DNA of 64,000 nt, from the NCBI RefSeq assembly GCF_021032705.1, contig NZ_JAHVXI010000003.1:364142-428141 (forward strand), given 5' to 3'. The translations under genes and the position numbers were made by a program. Positions 54,602-63,201 of this stretch are shown in pieces; the first letter of the stretch is position 1; the number at the start of each line of letters is the position of its first letter. Below the pieces are notes generated by a model. It was not told where the DNA came from, did not search any database, and was given only the letters and a program-made list of their open reading frames with translations. The DNA is from Psychroserpens luteolus. Its GTDB lineage: Bacteria; Bacteroidota; Bacteroidia; Flavobacteriales; Flavobacteriaceae.

Positions 54602-55450
54602 TTACATAGCTCCCCATTCTTTAAGAGACTCCATGTTTTGCTTTACATAGTTTTCGTTACCAGCTTCTTTGGCTGCTGCCATAGACTCTTTAGCTAATTT
54701 AATAGCACCATTCTTATCTCCTGCAGCGGCATAGATCAACGACTGTTGTCTCACTTGCCAGAATCCAGGTTTCTCGATCATAGACATCGCTTTATCAATC
54801 CACTTTTTAGCCTTATTCACATCTTTTCCTGCATTTAAATAGTATACAGCCGATGCGTAATAATCATTAGCACTTGGTCCAGCCATTACTTTATCAATTG
54901 CAGCAGAAACTGTTTTATCTGTAGGTACTGTAAAAGGAATACCAACATATGACTTTTCCCAGATGATATCAATAGTTCCTCCTGTAGCAGAAATATTATT
55001 AATATCGATTGTCATCGTTTCTACATTAAATGGAATAGCGTGCACATCTACTTTTGCAGTTGCAGCAACTTTACTGTCGTCCCAGTTTCTTGGTGTTCCC
55101 CAGTTATTAGTGTCGCTGTAGAACATAACATCCCATTGCGTAGCAGAATTCAATTTAGTGAACATAGCATAAGAACCTGCTTTTACATCTTGACCAGCAA
55201 TGGTAACATCATCACTAAACGTAATAATCGTATTCTTGTTAGCTCCTGTTCTCCAAACACCTCCAAAAGGTTCTAAATCTCCAAATATTGTTCTTCCTTT
55301 AACACTCGGACGAGAATATTCGATAGTAATATCAGTAAGGCCTACCTTCTGCTCCACTTTTGAAAATGGACTAGGTTGAGGCGTTTCAATTTGTGCGTAA
55401 GTTGTGAAAGTCATAGCAAACACTGCACATGCTAGAAATAATTTTTTCAT
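54602..55450 (-). CDS. Exported DUF2911 domain protein
   Basis: This 282-residue protein has a signal peptide (MKKLFLACAVFAMTFTTYAQ). The DUF2911 domain covers residues about 22-175: PSPFSKVEQKVGLTDITIEYSRPSVKGRTIF, GGVWRTGANKNTIITFSDDV, and NWGTPRNWDDSKVAATA. A short helical TPR-like tail follows (NDYYASAVYYLNAGKDVNKAKKWIDK). Function is unknown, and the protein should be periplasmic. It is monocistronic. Confidence 0.9.
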   Translation of the reverse strand: MKKLFLACAVFAMTFTTYAQIETPQPSPFSKVEQKVGLTDITIEYSRPSVKGRTIFGDLEPFGGVWRTGANKNTIITFSDDVTIAGQDVKAGSYAMFTKLNSATQWDVMFYSDTNNWGTPRNWDDSKVAATAKVDVHAIPFNVETMTIDINNISATGGTIDIIWEKSYVGIPFTVPTDKTVSAAIDKVMAGPSANDYYASAVYYLNAGKDVNKAKKWIDKAMSMIEKPGFWQVRQQSLIYAAAGDKNGAIKLAKESMAAAKEAGNENYVKQNMESLKEWGAM

Positions 55451-55564
55451 TTGTATTAGTATTTAATGATTAGTTTTAAATTTCACGTAAATTTACAAAC
55501 AAGCTGAGCCTTTGTTTGTTAAGAAAACCTTAAATTAAAACGGGGTCTTCGAGTATTTAATGAT

Positions 55565-56221
55565 ATGAAAAAATATTACGCAGAAATCATCGGAACTTTT
55601 GCTATGGTCTTTTGTGGTTGTGGCGCTATGACCGTAAACGAAATTACTAATGGAAGTATTTCACATGCTGGAGTTGCAATAACTTGGGGATTAATAGTCA
55701 TGAGCATGATCTATGCCTTTGGAGAAATATCGGGAGCTCATTTTAATCCTGCTGTTACCTTCGGATTTGCTTATGCAAAAAAATTCCCTTGGAATGAAGT
55801 CCCCAAATATATTCTAGCTCAAACCATTGGCGCTTTTCTTGCTTGTTTCATTCTTTGGTTCTTATTTCCCGAAAGCGAAACATTAGGTAGTACATTACCA
55901 GCCGAAAATTTCGAAGCATACAAAGCATTCATACTAGAAATATTACTCACATTCTTCTTGATGGTTGTCATCATAAATGTATCAACCGGAAGTAAAGAGA
56001 TTGGTACTATGGCAGCTATAGCAGTAGGAAGCGTGATTTTATTAGAAGCTATGTTTGCAGGACCTATGACCAAAGCATCCATGAACCCAATACGTTCACT
56101 AGCACCTGCTGTAGTATCTGGAAACTTGCAGCACCTGTGGTTATATCTTACAGCTCCTTTTATTGGAGCTTTTCTGGCTGTTGTGAGTTGCGCTCTTGTA
56201 AAAGAGGATAATTGTTGCTAG
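55565..56221 (+). CDS. Aquaporin/glycerol-facilitator (MIP) family channel
   Basis: This 218-residue protein has six spans with the two half-helix motifs. The first is HFNPAVTFGFAYA, a normal NPA. The second is SMNPIRSLAPAVVSG, where NPA is replaced by NPI while the following Arg of the selectivity filter is kept. MIP channels pass water, glycerol or small uncharged solutes. The NPI variant may alter selectivity. It is monocistronic, and its C-terminus has a Cys pair. Confidence 0.9.
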   Translation: MKKYYAEIIGTFAMVFCGCGAMTVNEITNGSISHAGVAITWGLIVMSMIYAFGEISGAHFNPAVTFGFAYAKKFPWNEVPKYILAQTIGAFLACFILWFLFPESETLGSTLPAENFEAYKAFILEILLTFFLMVVIINVSTGSKEIGTMAAIAVGSVILLEAMFAGPMTKASMNPIRSLAPAVVSGNLQHLWLYLTAPFIGAFLAVVSCALVKEDNCC

Positions 56222-56312
56222 CCTAAATACTGATAATGTCTTGTTAAATTATGTTTAACTTTTAATTTTAATGATTAAACATTTTGTATCTTTACAGTAC
56301 AATTTAACAGTC

Positions 56313-56969
56313 ATGGCAAAAAAGAAAACGATTACAAAAAACAACATCATTTCGATGTATATGGACTATGTTTTAGAACATAATCAACAACCCAATACAG
56401 TATACGCTTTTACTAAGGCCAATAACTTCGAAGAGCAAAAATTCTATGATCACTTTGGATCTTTTGATGCATTGGAAAAAGATGTATTTAATGCGTTCTT
56501 TCACAATACGATTAACGTTTTAGAAAAAAGTGAAGACTACCAAACCTTCGATGCTCGACATAAACTATTAAGCTTTTATTTTACCTTCTTTGAAAATCTT
56601 ACGGCTAATAGAAGCTACGTAAAATATGCCTTAGATCGTCACAAAAATAGCCTTAAAGGCTTGAGCTTACTTTCTGAATTAAAGGGCGCTTTTACAAATT
56701 ATATTGAACATCTTGGAATTGAACTTATCGAAATTAAACAAGAGCAAATTGATCGAATTCAACGTCGCGGACTTAAAGAATCTGCTTGGTTGCAGCTACT
56801 GCTAACTATGAAATTTTGGATTGATGACACTTCAGCTGGTTTTGAAAAAACAGATATTTTTATAGAAAAATCGGTAAATACGAGCTTTGATGTCTTAGAC
56901 ATTGCTCCACTCAAAAGCTTGATAGACTTTGGAAAATTTATTTTCAAAGAAAAAATTCACATGAACTAA
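56313..56969 (+). CDS. TetR-family-like transcription regulator
   Basis: This 218-residue all-helical protein starts MAKKKTITKNNIISMYMDYVLEHNQQPNTVYAFTKANNF, in which an atypical HTH resembles TetR, followed by KFYDHFGSFDALEKDVF (TetR helix 3-4 pattern). The rest is a Phe-rich ligand-binding core. ATG at 56313 avoids a longer start overlapping the promoter-like TATCTTTA. The ABC1-kinase gene starts 10 bases after its stop, and this pairing recurs in Flavobacteriia. A target is not known. Confidence 0.8.
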   Translation: MAKKKTITKNNIISMYMDYVLEHNQQPNTVYAFTKANNFEEQKFYDHFGSFDALEKDVFNAFFHNTINVLEKSEDYQTFDARHKLLSFYFTFFENLTANRSYVKYALDRHKNSLKGLSLLSELKGAFTNYIEHLGIELIEIKQEQIDRIQRRGLKESAWLQLLLTMKFWIDDTSAGFEKTDIFIEKSVNTSFDVLDIAPLKSLIDFGKFIFKEKIHMN

Positions 56970-56979
56970 TCTGTTCTTT

Positions 56980-58290
56980 ATGAAAACTATAGACAAAATA
57001 CCTACATCTAAAATACAACGAGCATCAAAACTAGTATCAACAGGTGCTAAAGTTGGTGTTAATTATCTCAAATACTATGGAGATAAACTGACAAAATCTG
57101 AAACTGAAGCCAAAGAACGACTCAATCAAAACAATGCAGAAGATATTTATGATGGCTTAAAACAGCTCAAAGGAAGTGCACTTAAAGTAGCGCAAATGCT
57201 AAGTATGGAAAAAAGTATTTTACCTCAAGCTTATGTTGAGAAATTTTCATTAGCTCAATTTTCAGTACCACCATTATCACCTCCATTAGTATTAAAAACA
57301 TTTAAAAAATACTTTGGTAAACTACCAAACGACATATATGATACCTTTAACGCAACTTCTGTGAATGCTGCAAGTATAGGACAAGTCCATATTGCAGAAA
57401 AAAATGGGAAAAAACTTGCTGTGAAAATCCAATATCCAGGAGTTGCTGAAAGTATCGCTTCAGATCTTGCAATGGTTAAACCCATAGCTATGAGTATGTT
57501 CAACATTAAAGGAAAAGATTCTGATAAGTACTTCAAAGAAGTTGAAGGTAAATTAATTGAAGAAACAAATTACATTCTAGAAGTTGAACAGAGTAAAGAA
57601 ATTGCTCAAAAATGCGCTCATATACCAAACCTTTTGTTTCCTCAATATTATGAAGACCTGTCTTCTGAGCGTATCATTACCATGGATTATATGATTGGTG
57701 AACACCTTTCTGAATTTTCAGCTCATAACACAAATCAAGAGTTTTCCAATCAATTAGGTCAAGCACTTTGGGACTTTTACATGTTCCAAATTCATAAGTT
57801 AAAGAAAGTACATGCCGACCCTCATCCAGGAAATTTCCTGGTGTCTAAGGACGGACAACTTATTGCTCTTGATTTTGGTTGTATGAAATCTATTCCTGAA
57901 GAGTTTTATGTTCCTTATTTTGAACTAGCCGAAAGAGAGAACATTAATAACCGTGAGTACTTTGTTGAAAAATTATATCAACTCGAAATATTGAGAACAG
58001 ATGATAGCCCTAAAGAAATAGCCTTCTTTACAGAGATGTTTCATGAAATGCTAAGTTTATTTACACAACCGTTCCATTCAGAAACTTTCGATTTCTCTGA
58101 TGGCGAATTCTTCGGAAAAATTGCCGAATTGGGTGAACGCTATTCAAAAAGTACAGAATTAAGAAAAATGAATGGTAATCGTGGATCTAAACATTTTATT
58201 TATATCAATAGAACATTCTTTGGTTTATACAATCTTATGTTTGACTTAAAAGCAAAAGACATAAAAATCAATAATTTCAATACTTTGTAA
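56980..58290 (+). CDS. AarF/ABC1/UbiB family kinase-like protein
   Basis: This 436-residue protein has the atypical protein-kinase-like fold: LKGSALKVAQMLSMEKSILPQAYVEKFS, GQVHIAEKNGKKLAVKIQYPG with the ATP-binding Lys, VHADPHPGNFLV in the catalytic loop and LIALDFGCMKSIP as the DFG equivalent. Family members control ubiquinone or prenyl-lipid homeostasis. The partner upstream is a TetR-like regulator. The start at 56980 is close to the preceding stop, indicating an operon. Confidence 0.92.
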   Translation: MKTIDKIPTSKIQRASKLVSTGAKVGVNYLKYYGDKLTKSETEAKERLNQNNAEDIYDGLKQLKGSALKVAQMLSMEKSILPQAYVEKFSLAQFSVPPLSPPLVLKTFKKYFGKLPNDIYDTFNATSVNAASIGQVHIAEKNGKKLAVKIQYPGVAESIASDLAMVKPIAMSMFNIKGKDSDKYFKEVEGKLIEETNYILEVEQSKEIAQKCAHIPNLLFPQYYEDLSSERIITMDYMIGEHLSEFSAHNTNQEFSNQLGQALWDFYMFQIHKLKKVHADPHPGNFLVSKDGQLIALDFGCMKSIPEEFYVPYFELAERENINNREYFVEKLYQLEILRTDDSPKEIAFFTEMFHEMLSLFTQPFHSETFDFSDGEFFGKIAELGERYSKSTELRKMNGNRGSKHFIYINRTFFGLYNLMFDLKAKDIKINNFNTL

Positions 58291-58473
58291 AGGCTTATAA
58301 GCTTAATGAACACAACTTGTATAATTTCTTTTTTTCCAAACTTTAACTTTTTGCAAATCAACAATTTACACTACTATAAACAAAACCTATAGTAATATGT
58401 TAAATTTTTGTTTAATAATATCTAAAAAACTTTAAACATTTTGTATTTTTGATTTGTATCAAAATTTTAAAAG

Positions 58474-58899
58474 TTGATTTTAGATTCTACACATTTTAAT
58501 AAAGAGCACAAAAAAATCATTATTGATTTGATTGGTAAACCTTTTTCATTTTTTGAGGTTCTCAAAATGAAAGGGATAGGATCTAAACGCATGATTATTG
58601 AAGATGCGAGTCCGAATATGACTCAATACCTAAACAAGGTTTCTGACATTAATTATGCTAACATAGAAATGCGATCGCATGGTATATTGATTTATATTAA
58701 TAAAGGGCTTAAAAACTTTACTTGGGTTATCCCTTATTATCAACTGGTGATATACAAAACAAATGGAACTAGCATTCATGCTCAAGGAAAGTATATTCAT
58801 TTCAGAAATAATAAAACCTTTAAAGAGAACAAACAGTTTTTTGATAAACTTTTACAAGCAAAAGTGAATTACGATGAACAATTTAATTTTCAGTTTTAA
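58474..58899 (+). CDS. Conserved hypothetical protein with TTG start
   Basis: This 141-residue cytoplasmic protein begins at TTG (58474) with MILDSTHFNKEHKKIIIDLIGK; no ATG is available that keeps the N-terminal part. The rest has ANIEMRSHGILIYINKG, FTWVIPYYQLVIYKTNGTSIHAQGKYI and FRNNK, alternating beta strands. I do not recognise the family. TATTTTTG at 58444-58451 may be its promoter. It lies in its own unit between the ABC1 kinase and folE. Confidence 0.65.
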   Translation: MILDSTHFNKEHKKIIIDLIGKPFSFFEVLKMKGIGSKRMIIEDASPNMTQYLNKVSDINYANIEMRSHGILIYINKGLKNFTWVIPYYQLVIYKTNGTSIHAQGKYIHFRNNKTFKENKQFFDKLLQAKVNYDEQFNFQF

Positions 58900-58964
58900 G
58901 TGTATGGTATTATATATGATAACGACTGAAAGAATTACGCACAACTCGATTTCAAAATGATAAC

Positions 58965-59002
58965 GTGCTTTGACTTAGGAGATGAGTTCCTAAGGACAGC
59001 AC
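58965..59002 (+). promoter_or_regulatory. Two-part hairpin in the folE leader
   Basis: An inner stem CTTAGGA/TCCTAAG (7 bp, 7-base loop) is stacked under an outer stem GTGCT/AGCAC (5 bp) with short internal loops TTGA and GAC. It ends 17 bases before the folE ATG. There is no T-run, so it is not a terminator. It could be a cis-regulatory RNA or a protein-binding site. I cannot match it to a named riboswitch. Confidence 0.6.
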
Positions 59003-59018
59003 ACTAAAAAGACAACAC

Positions 59019-59714
59019 ATGAGTACAAACACTTTAAACCTCAAAAAAAACGGTCACAACCTCAACGGATTTTCAACTACTGATATTGGTGACGACCATC
59101 TTTATACAGGATTAGAAACTCCAATGAAAAAGGATGCTTTTAAACTTAGTGATAACGAAAAAAAGCAACGCATTGCTATCTTATTTGAAGAGATTATGGA
59201 CGTTATGGGATTAGACCTTACTGACGATTCTTTAAAAGGTACACCCAAGCGTGTGGCAAAAATGTATATCGATGAAATATTTTCAGGTTTAAATCCTGCA
59301 AATAAGCCAAAAGTTGCACTTTTTGATAATAAGTACCAATATAATCAGATGTTGGTCGAAAAGAATATCACGTTTTATTCAAATTGTGAACATCATTTTG
59401 TTCCAATTATCGGCAAAGCACATGTGGCTTACATTTCATCTGGCAAAGTAATAGGCTTATCAAAATTGAATAGAATAGTTCAATATTATGCCAAACGTCC
59501 ACAAGTACAGGAACGTTTGACCAATCAAATAGCCGAAGAATTGAAAAGCGTATTAAAGACCGAAGATATTGCAGTAATCATAGATGCTAAGCACTTATGT
59601 GTTTCTTCTAGAGGAATTAAAGATGATACTTCGGCGACGGTAACGACCTATTATGGCGGACAATTTAATAAAGCAGAAAAAATTACAGAATTACACAACT
59701 ATATAAACAATTAA
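59019..59714 (+). CDS. folE: GTP cyclohydrolase I
   Basis: This 231-residue enzyme converts GTP to dihydroneopterin triphosphate for folate or tetrahydropterin synthesis. It has the zinc-binding FYSNCEHHFVPIIGKAHVAYI, GLSKLNRIVQYYAKRPQVQERLTNQIAE and CVSSRGIKD with the third Zn ligand. The N-terminal 50 residues are a variable extension. It is followed by a 74-residue helical protein after 4 bases and preceded by a leader hairpin. Confidence 0.96.
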   Translation: MSTNTLNLKKNGHNLNGFSTTDIGDDHLYTGLETPMKKDAFKLSDNEKKQRIAILFEEIMDVMGLDLTDDSLKGTPKRVAKMYIDEIFSGLNPANKPKVALFDNKYQYNQMLVEKNITFYSNCEHHFVPIIGKAHVAYISSGKVIGLSKLNRIVQYYAKRPQVQERLTNQIAEELKSVLKTEDIAVIIDAKHLCVSSRGIKDDTSATVTTYYGGQFNKAEKITELHNYINN

Positions 59715-59718
59715 GATT

Positions 59719-59943
59719 ATGGAATTAATAAATAGAGCATTAGAATTTGAGCAAAGAAAAATGCGATCATTATCTACTAGTGATCGTGTAAAAATTTCTC
59801 GTGAAGCCAAAGCGTTAATTTTAGATTTAAATCAAATCTATAAGCAGAAAAAAGACCAAAACATCATGGAAATCATGAAGCGTTTGACAGTAATAAAAAG
59901 AAAAGTTGAGAAGCGTCTAAAAGGAGCGCCTTTAACCGCATAA
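59719..59943 (+). CDS. Small helical protein co-transcribed with folE
   Basis: This 74-residue protein is predicted to be almost all helix and highly charged: INRALEFEQRKMRSLST, ISREAKALILDLNQIYK, MEIMKRLTVIKRKVEKRLKG. No domain is recognised. It lies 4 bases after folE, so they share an mRNA. A role in pterin or stress response is only a guess from position. Confidence 0.7.
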   Translation: MELINRALEFEQRKMRSLSTSDRVKISREAKALILDLNQIYKQKKDQNIMEIMKRLTVIKRKVEKRLKGAPLTA

Positions 59944-59962
59944 ACTTAACTTCATTTTAAAC

Positions 59963-60004
59963 GAGCGTAATGGATAGCTTCACTTACAGTTATCTATTAC
60001 GCTC
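59963..60004. terminator. Hairpin after the folE operon, probable terminator
   Basis: GAGCGTAATGGATA pairs with TATCTATTACGCTC over 14 bp (one G-U wobble) around a 14-base loop, 20 bases past the last stop. The T-tract after it is poor, so its strength as a terminator is uncertain. The rest of the gap up to 60158 holds no feature I can name. Confidence 0.5.
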
Positions 60005-60158
60005 AATTATTAATTAAATATTTTAGAAACATCATAGCATAAAAAATCACAGCCTAAGATGTTACTAGAATAACAAAATTTTGTTTTCTGAAAACAGATT
60101 CAACCTCTAAACATCTATTCGAAATGAAGTCTGTCTTAGTAATCTTTAAAATTTAATT

Positions 60159-60701
60159 ATGAAACCCTTACTTATTTTTATAACGACTCTTTTTTCAAAA
60201 CCTAAAACTCTGAAACCAATGGATAATGTATCGTTTTCTGATATAGAAATCAACCTTTTAAATGGGAAACCTTTGAACCTTTCTAAATACAAAGGAAAAC
60301 ACGTACTATTTGTAAATGTTGCTTCAAAATGCGGATTTACATCACAATACAAAGACCTACAAAAGCTCTACGACACTTACCAAGACACTTTGGTTGTTAT
60401 AGGTGTTCCATGTAACCAGTTTGGAAATCAAGAACCAGGAGGTCCTCGTGAAATAGAATCTTTTTGTGAAGTAAATTATGGAGTTACATTTCCTATAACC
60501 GAAAAAATTAATACTAAAGGGATACAACAACATTCACTATATCAGTGGTTAACCCAAAAACGAAGAAATGGTGTTAAAAACTCTAGTGTAAAGTGGAATT
60601 TCCAAAAATATCTGGTAGGACCCAATGGAGAACTTATCGATTTTTACTATTCGATGACATCACCAACAAGTTCAAAAATAACTAAACATCTAAAGCAATA
60701 A
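60159..60701 (+). CDS. Glutathione-peroxidase family (thiol peroxidase)
   Basis: This 180-residue protein has the GPx pattern: LSKYKGKHVLFVNVASKCGFTSQY with catalytic Cys in place of Sec, VIGVPCNQFGNQEPG with the Gln and a second Cys, and VKWNFQKYLV with the Trp-Asn pair. Bacterial members usually use thioredoxin to reduce peroxides. The first 20 residues may be a weak signal or a false extension; an internal Met at residue 21 is an alternative start. It heads a stress-related gene run. Confidence 0.92.
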   Translation: MKPLLIFITTLFSKPKTLKPMDNVSFSDIEINLLNGKPLNLSKYKGKHVLFVNVASKCGFTSQYKDLQKLYDTYQDTLVVIGVPCNQFGNQEPGGPREIESFCEVNYGVTFPITEKINTKGIQQHSLYQWLTQKRRNGVKNSSVKWNFQKYLVGPNGELIDFYYSMTSPTSSKITKHLKQ

Positions 60702-60704
60702 TCT

Positions 60705-60872
60705 ATGTTCGCATTATTTAAAAAAACATCTGAGTTGGACAAGCTTCAGAAGAGATACGAAAAACTAATGAAAGATTGGCATACATTATCAACTACAAAC
60801 AGAGGAGAAAGTGATAAAAAATATGCCGAAGCTCAAAAAATACTCGATCAAATAGAGGTGCTCCAAAAGTAG
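60705..60872 (+). CDS. Lacal_2735-family small protein
   Basis: This 55-residue charged protein reads MFALFKKTSELDKLQKRYEK with LSTTNRGESDKKYAEAQKIL, matching the small Lacal_2735 family I know from Flavobacteriaceae. It is helical, coiled-coil-like and of unknown function. It starts 3 bases after the peroxidase stop and lies 6 bases before tspO, so it is inside the operon. Confidence 0.78.
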   Translation: MFALFKKTSELDKLQKRYEKLMKDWHTLSTTNRGESDKKYAEAQKILDQIEVLQK

Positions 60873-60878
60873 ATTCTG

Positions 60879-61340
60879 ATGAAATTTTTGAAAACTTTTA
60901 TTGCATTCTTAATCATCAACTTTGGTGCATTGGGTATTGGCTCATGGCTCATGGCAGAAGGACCTCAAGGCGATTGGTATTTAACACTTGAAAAAGCCCC
61001 TTGGACACCAGATGGTTGGGTTTTTGGAGCGGCTTGGACTACTATAATGATTTGCTTTTCAATATATATGTCCTTTCTCTATTTAAAAAGACCAACACAA
61101 AAAATTATAGTATTATTTGCCATACAATTCATACTTAATGTAAGCTGGAATTTTATATTTTTTCACCAAAAACTGGTAGACATAGCTTTGATAGATATTG
61201 TGCTACTAACCATTATTGTTACTGCATTTTTATTTACGTATGTCAAAGATTTAAAAGCAAAATCTCTTTTCATACTTCCTTACTTAATTTGGTTGTGCAT
61301 TGCTACTTCACTTAATTTATACATTTTATTATACAACTGA
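60879..61340 (+). CDS. tspO: TspO/MBR family tryptophan-rich sensory protein
   Basis: This 153-residue protein has five spans with the TspO signature: WYLTLEKAPWTPDGWVFGAAWTTIM, NVSWNFIFFHQ and WLCIATSLNLYIL. TspO binds tetrapyrroles and cholesterol-like ligands and is linked to stress and light response in bacteria. It overlaps no neighbour, but the SRPBCC gene starts 1 base after its stop. Neighbouring photolyase supports a light-stress context. Confidence 0.93.
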   Translation: MKFLKTFIAFLIINFGALGIGSWLMAEGPQGDWYLTLEKAPWTPDGWVFGAAWTTIMICFSIYMSFLYLKRPTQKIIVLFAIQFILNVSWNFIFFHQKLVDIALIDIVLLTIIVTAFLFTYVKDLKAKSLFILPYLIWLCIATSLNLYILLYN

Positions 61341-61341
61341 T

Positions 61342-61809
61342 ATGAAAATTTACAGATTACACAAAAAACAGAACTTACCAATCTCTGTTGAAACGGCTTG
61401 GGATTTTTTATCAGACCCAAATAACCTTAAGACAATTACACCAGACTATATGGGATTTGAAATCTTGTCTGGAGCAGATCGTCCTATGTTTGCTGGTCAA
61501 ATCATTCAGTATATAGTGACTCCTGTTCTAGGTATTAAAACAAAATGGGTTACCGAAATCACTCATAGTATTGATAAACACTATTTTGTAGATGAACAAC
61601 GTTTTGGACCATACGCCTTGTGGCACCATAAACATTTCATTAAAGAAATAGAAGGTGGTGTGGAAATGGAAGATATTATTGATTACAAAGTTCCCTTCGG
61701 AATTATAGGTCAGCTTGTACATCCAATACTCGTAAAACCAAAATTGGAAGAAATTTTCAACTATCGTACTAAGAAATTGGAAGAACTATTCGGAACTTAT
61801 ACCAAATAA
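61342..61809 (+). CDS. SRPBCC-family (START-like) protein
   Basis: This 155-residue protein has the pattern of SRPBCC ligand-binding proteins often found beside photolyase genes: LPISVETAWDFLSDPNNLKTITPDYMGFEIL, WVTEITHSIDKHYFVDEQRFGPYALWHHKHFI and VPFGIIGQLVHP. It binds a hydrophobic ligand of unknown kind. ATG at 61342 is chosen because a longer reading overlaps tspO. The photolyase gene starts 16 bases after its stop. Confidence 0.88.
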   Translation: MKIYRLHKKQNLPISVETAWDFLSDPNNLKTITPDYMGFEILSGADRPMFAGQIIQYIVTPVLGIKTKWVTEITHSIDKHYFVDEQRFGPYALWHHKHFIKEIEGGVEMEDIIDYKVPFGIIGQLVHPILVKPKLEEIFNYRTKKLEELFGTYTK

Positions 61810-61825
61810 AACTATTGACCTTTTT

Positions 61826-63130
61826 ATGAAACAACCTCTTAGTATTTTTTGGTTTAGACGTGATCTTAGACTTGATGACAATGTAGGCTTATATAAAGCA
61901 CTTAAGAGTGATTATCCTGTCTTACCCATTTTTATCTTTGATTCTGAAATACTAAGTAAACTCCTAGAAAATGATGCTAGAGTCACTTTTATTCATGATA
62001 CATTGCAGAAAATGCGAGTGGCACTTCGTGAAGAATACGACAGTAGTATTGCCATGTTTTATGGAAAGCCAATAGATATTTATGAGCAGTTAGTAAAAGA
62101 CTATGATATCCAAGTTGTGTATACCAATCACGATTATGAACCCTACGCTAGAGAACGAGATAATGAAATAAAAGGGCTTTTATCCAAAAAAAATATTGAA
62201 TTCAAAACGTTTAAAGATCAGGTCATTTTTGAAAAAGATGAAGTGGTAAAGAAAGATGGTAATCCATATGTAGTTTATACACCTTACATGAAAGTATGGA
62301 AAGCCCAATTTAAAACTCGTAATCTGGATTTTTTTAATACAAACTCTCATTTAAAGAATCTAATCAAGCATACGCACTTGCCTAATTTGAGTTTATCTGA
62401 TATCGGATTTAAAACATCAAACCAAAAGATAGCTAAGTATGATGTAACACCTGCATTGATTCAAGACTACGAAGACACTCGTAATTTTCCAGCTAAAGAC
62501 TCGACATCTCGATTAGGTCCGCATCTACGCTTTGGAACTGTAAGTATCAGGAAAATGGTAGAGAAAGCCATTGCCGAAAACAATGAAATCTTCTGGCAAG
62601 AACTAATTTGGAGAGAATTTTTCATGCAGATATTATGGCATTTTCCACATACAGCAACAGAATCATTTAAACCTAAATACGACAGAATAGAATGGCGCAA
62701 TAACGAAGATGAATTCCAACTTTGGTGTGAAGGAAAAACAGGATATCCTCTTGTTGATGCAGGAATGCGACAACTCAATCAAACTGGATTTATGCACAAT
62801 CGTGTGAGGATGTTAGTTGGCAGTTTTTTATGTAAACACTTACTTATTGATTGGCGTTGGGGCGAAGCTTATTTTGCTGAAAAATTACACGATTATGACA
62901 TGGCAAGTAATGTTGGAAACTGGCAATGGGTTGCAGGTTCTGGAGTTGATGCTGCGCCATATTTCAGGATTTTTAACCCAACCTCTCAAATTCAAAAGTT
63001 TGACAAGGATCATACATACATCAAAACTTGGGTTCCAGATTACCAAGAATTCACCTATCCTAAACCTATGGTTGACCATAAAGAAGCCAGAGAGCGTTGC
63101 CTTAAAACATATAAAAAAGCACTGCAATAA
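61826..63130 (+). CDS. Deoxyribodipyrimidine photolyase / cryptochrome family
   Basis: This 434-residue flavoprotein has an antenna domain (IFWFRRDLRLDDN, FTYPK-like end) and the FAD domain: TSRLGPHLRFGTVSIRKM, WQELIWREFFMQILWHFP, GYPLVDAGMRQLNQTGFMHN and DYDMASNVGNWQWVAGSG. These motifs point to a class I CPD photolyase that repairs UV lesions with blue light. A 6-4 or cryptochrome function cannot be excluded. It lies with tspO and the SRPBCC gene as one unit. Confidence 0.93.
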   Translation: MKQPLSIFWFRRDLRLDDNVGLYKALKSDYPVLPIFIFDSEILSKLLENDARVTFIHDTLQKMRVALREEYDSSIAMFYGKPIDIYEQLVKDYDIQVVYTNHDYEPYARERDNEIKGLLSKKNIEFKTFKDQVIFEKDEVVKKDGNPYVVYTPYMKVWKAQFKTRNLDFFNTNSHLKNLIKHTHLPNLSLSDIGFKTSNQKIAKYDVTPALIQDYEDTRNFPAKDSTSRLGPHLRFGTVSIRKMVEKAIAENNEIFWQELIWREFFMQILWHFPHTATESFKPKYDRIEWRNNEDEFQLWCEGKTGYPLVDAGMRQLNQTGFMHNRVRMLVGSFLCKHLLIDWRWGEAYFAEKLHDYDMASNVGNWQWVAGSGVDAAPYFRIFNPTSQIQKFDKDHTYIKTWVPDYQEFTYPKPMVDHKEARERCLKTYKKALQ

Positions 63131-63201
63131 ATCCTAACATATTTTTAAGAGTCTGATGGCTGATTTTCACTAAATTTAAGTACTCAACTTTATGAATAAC
63201 T

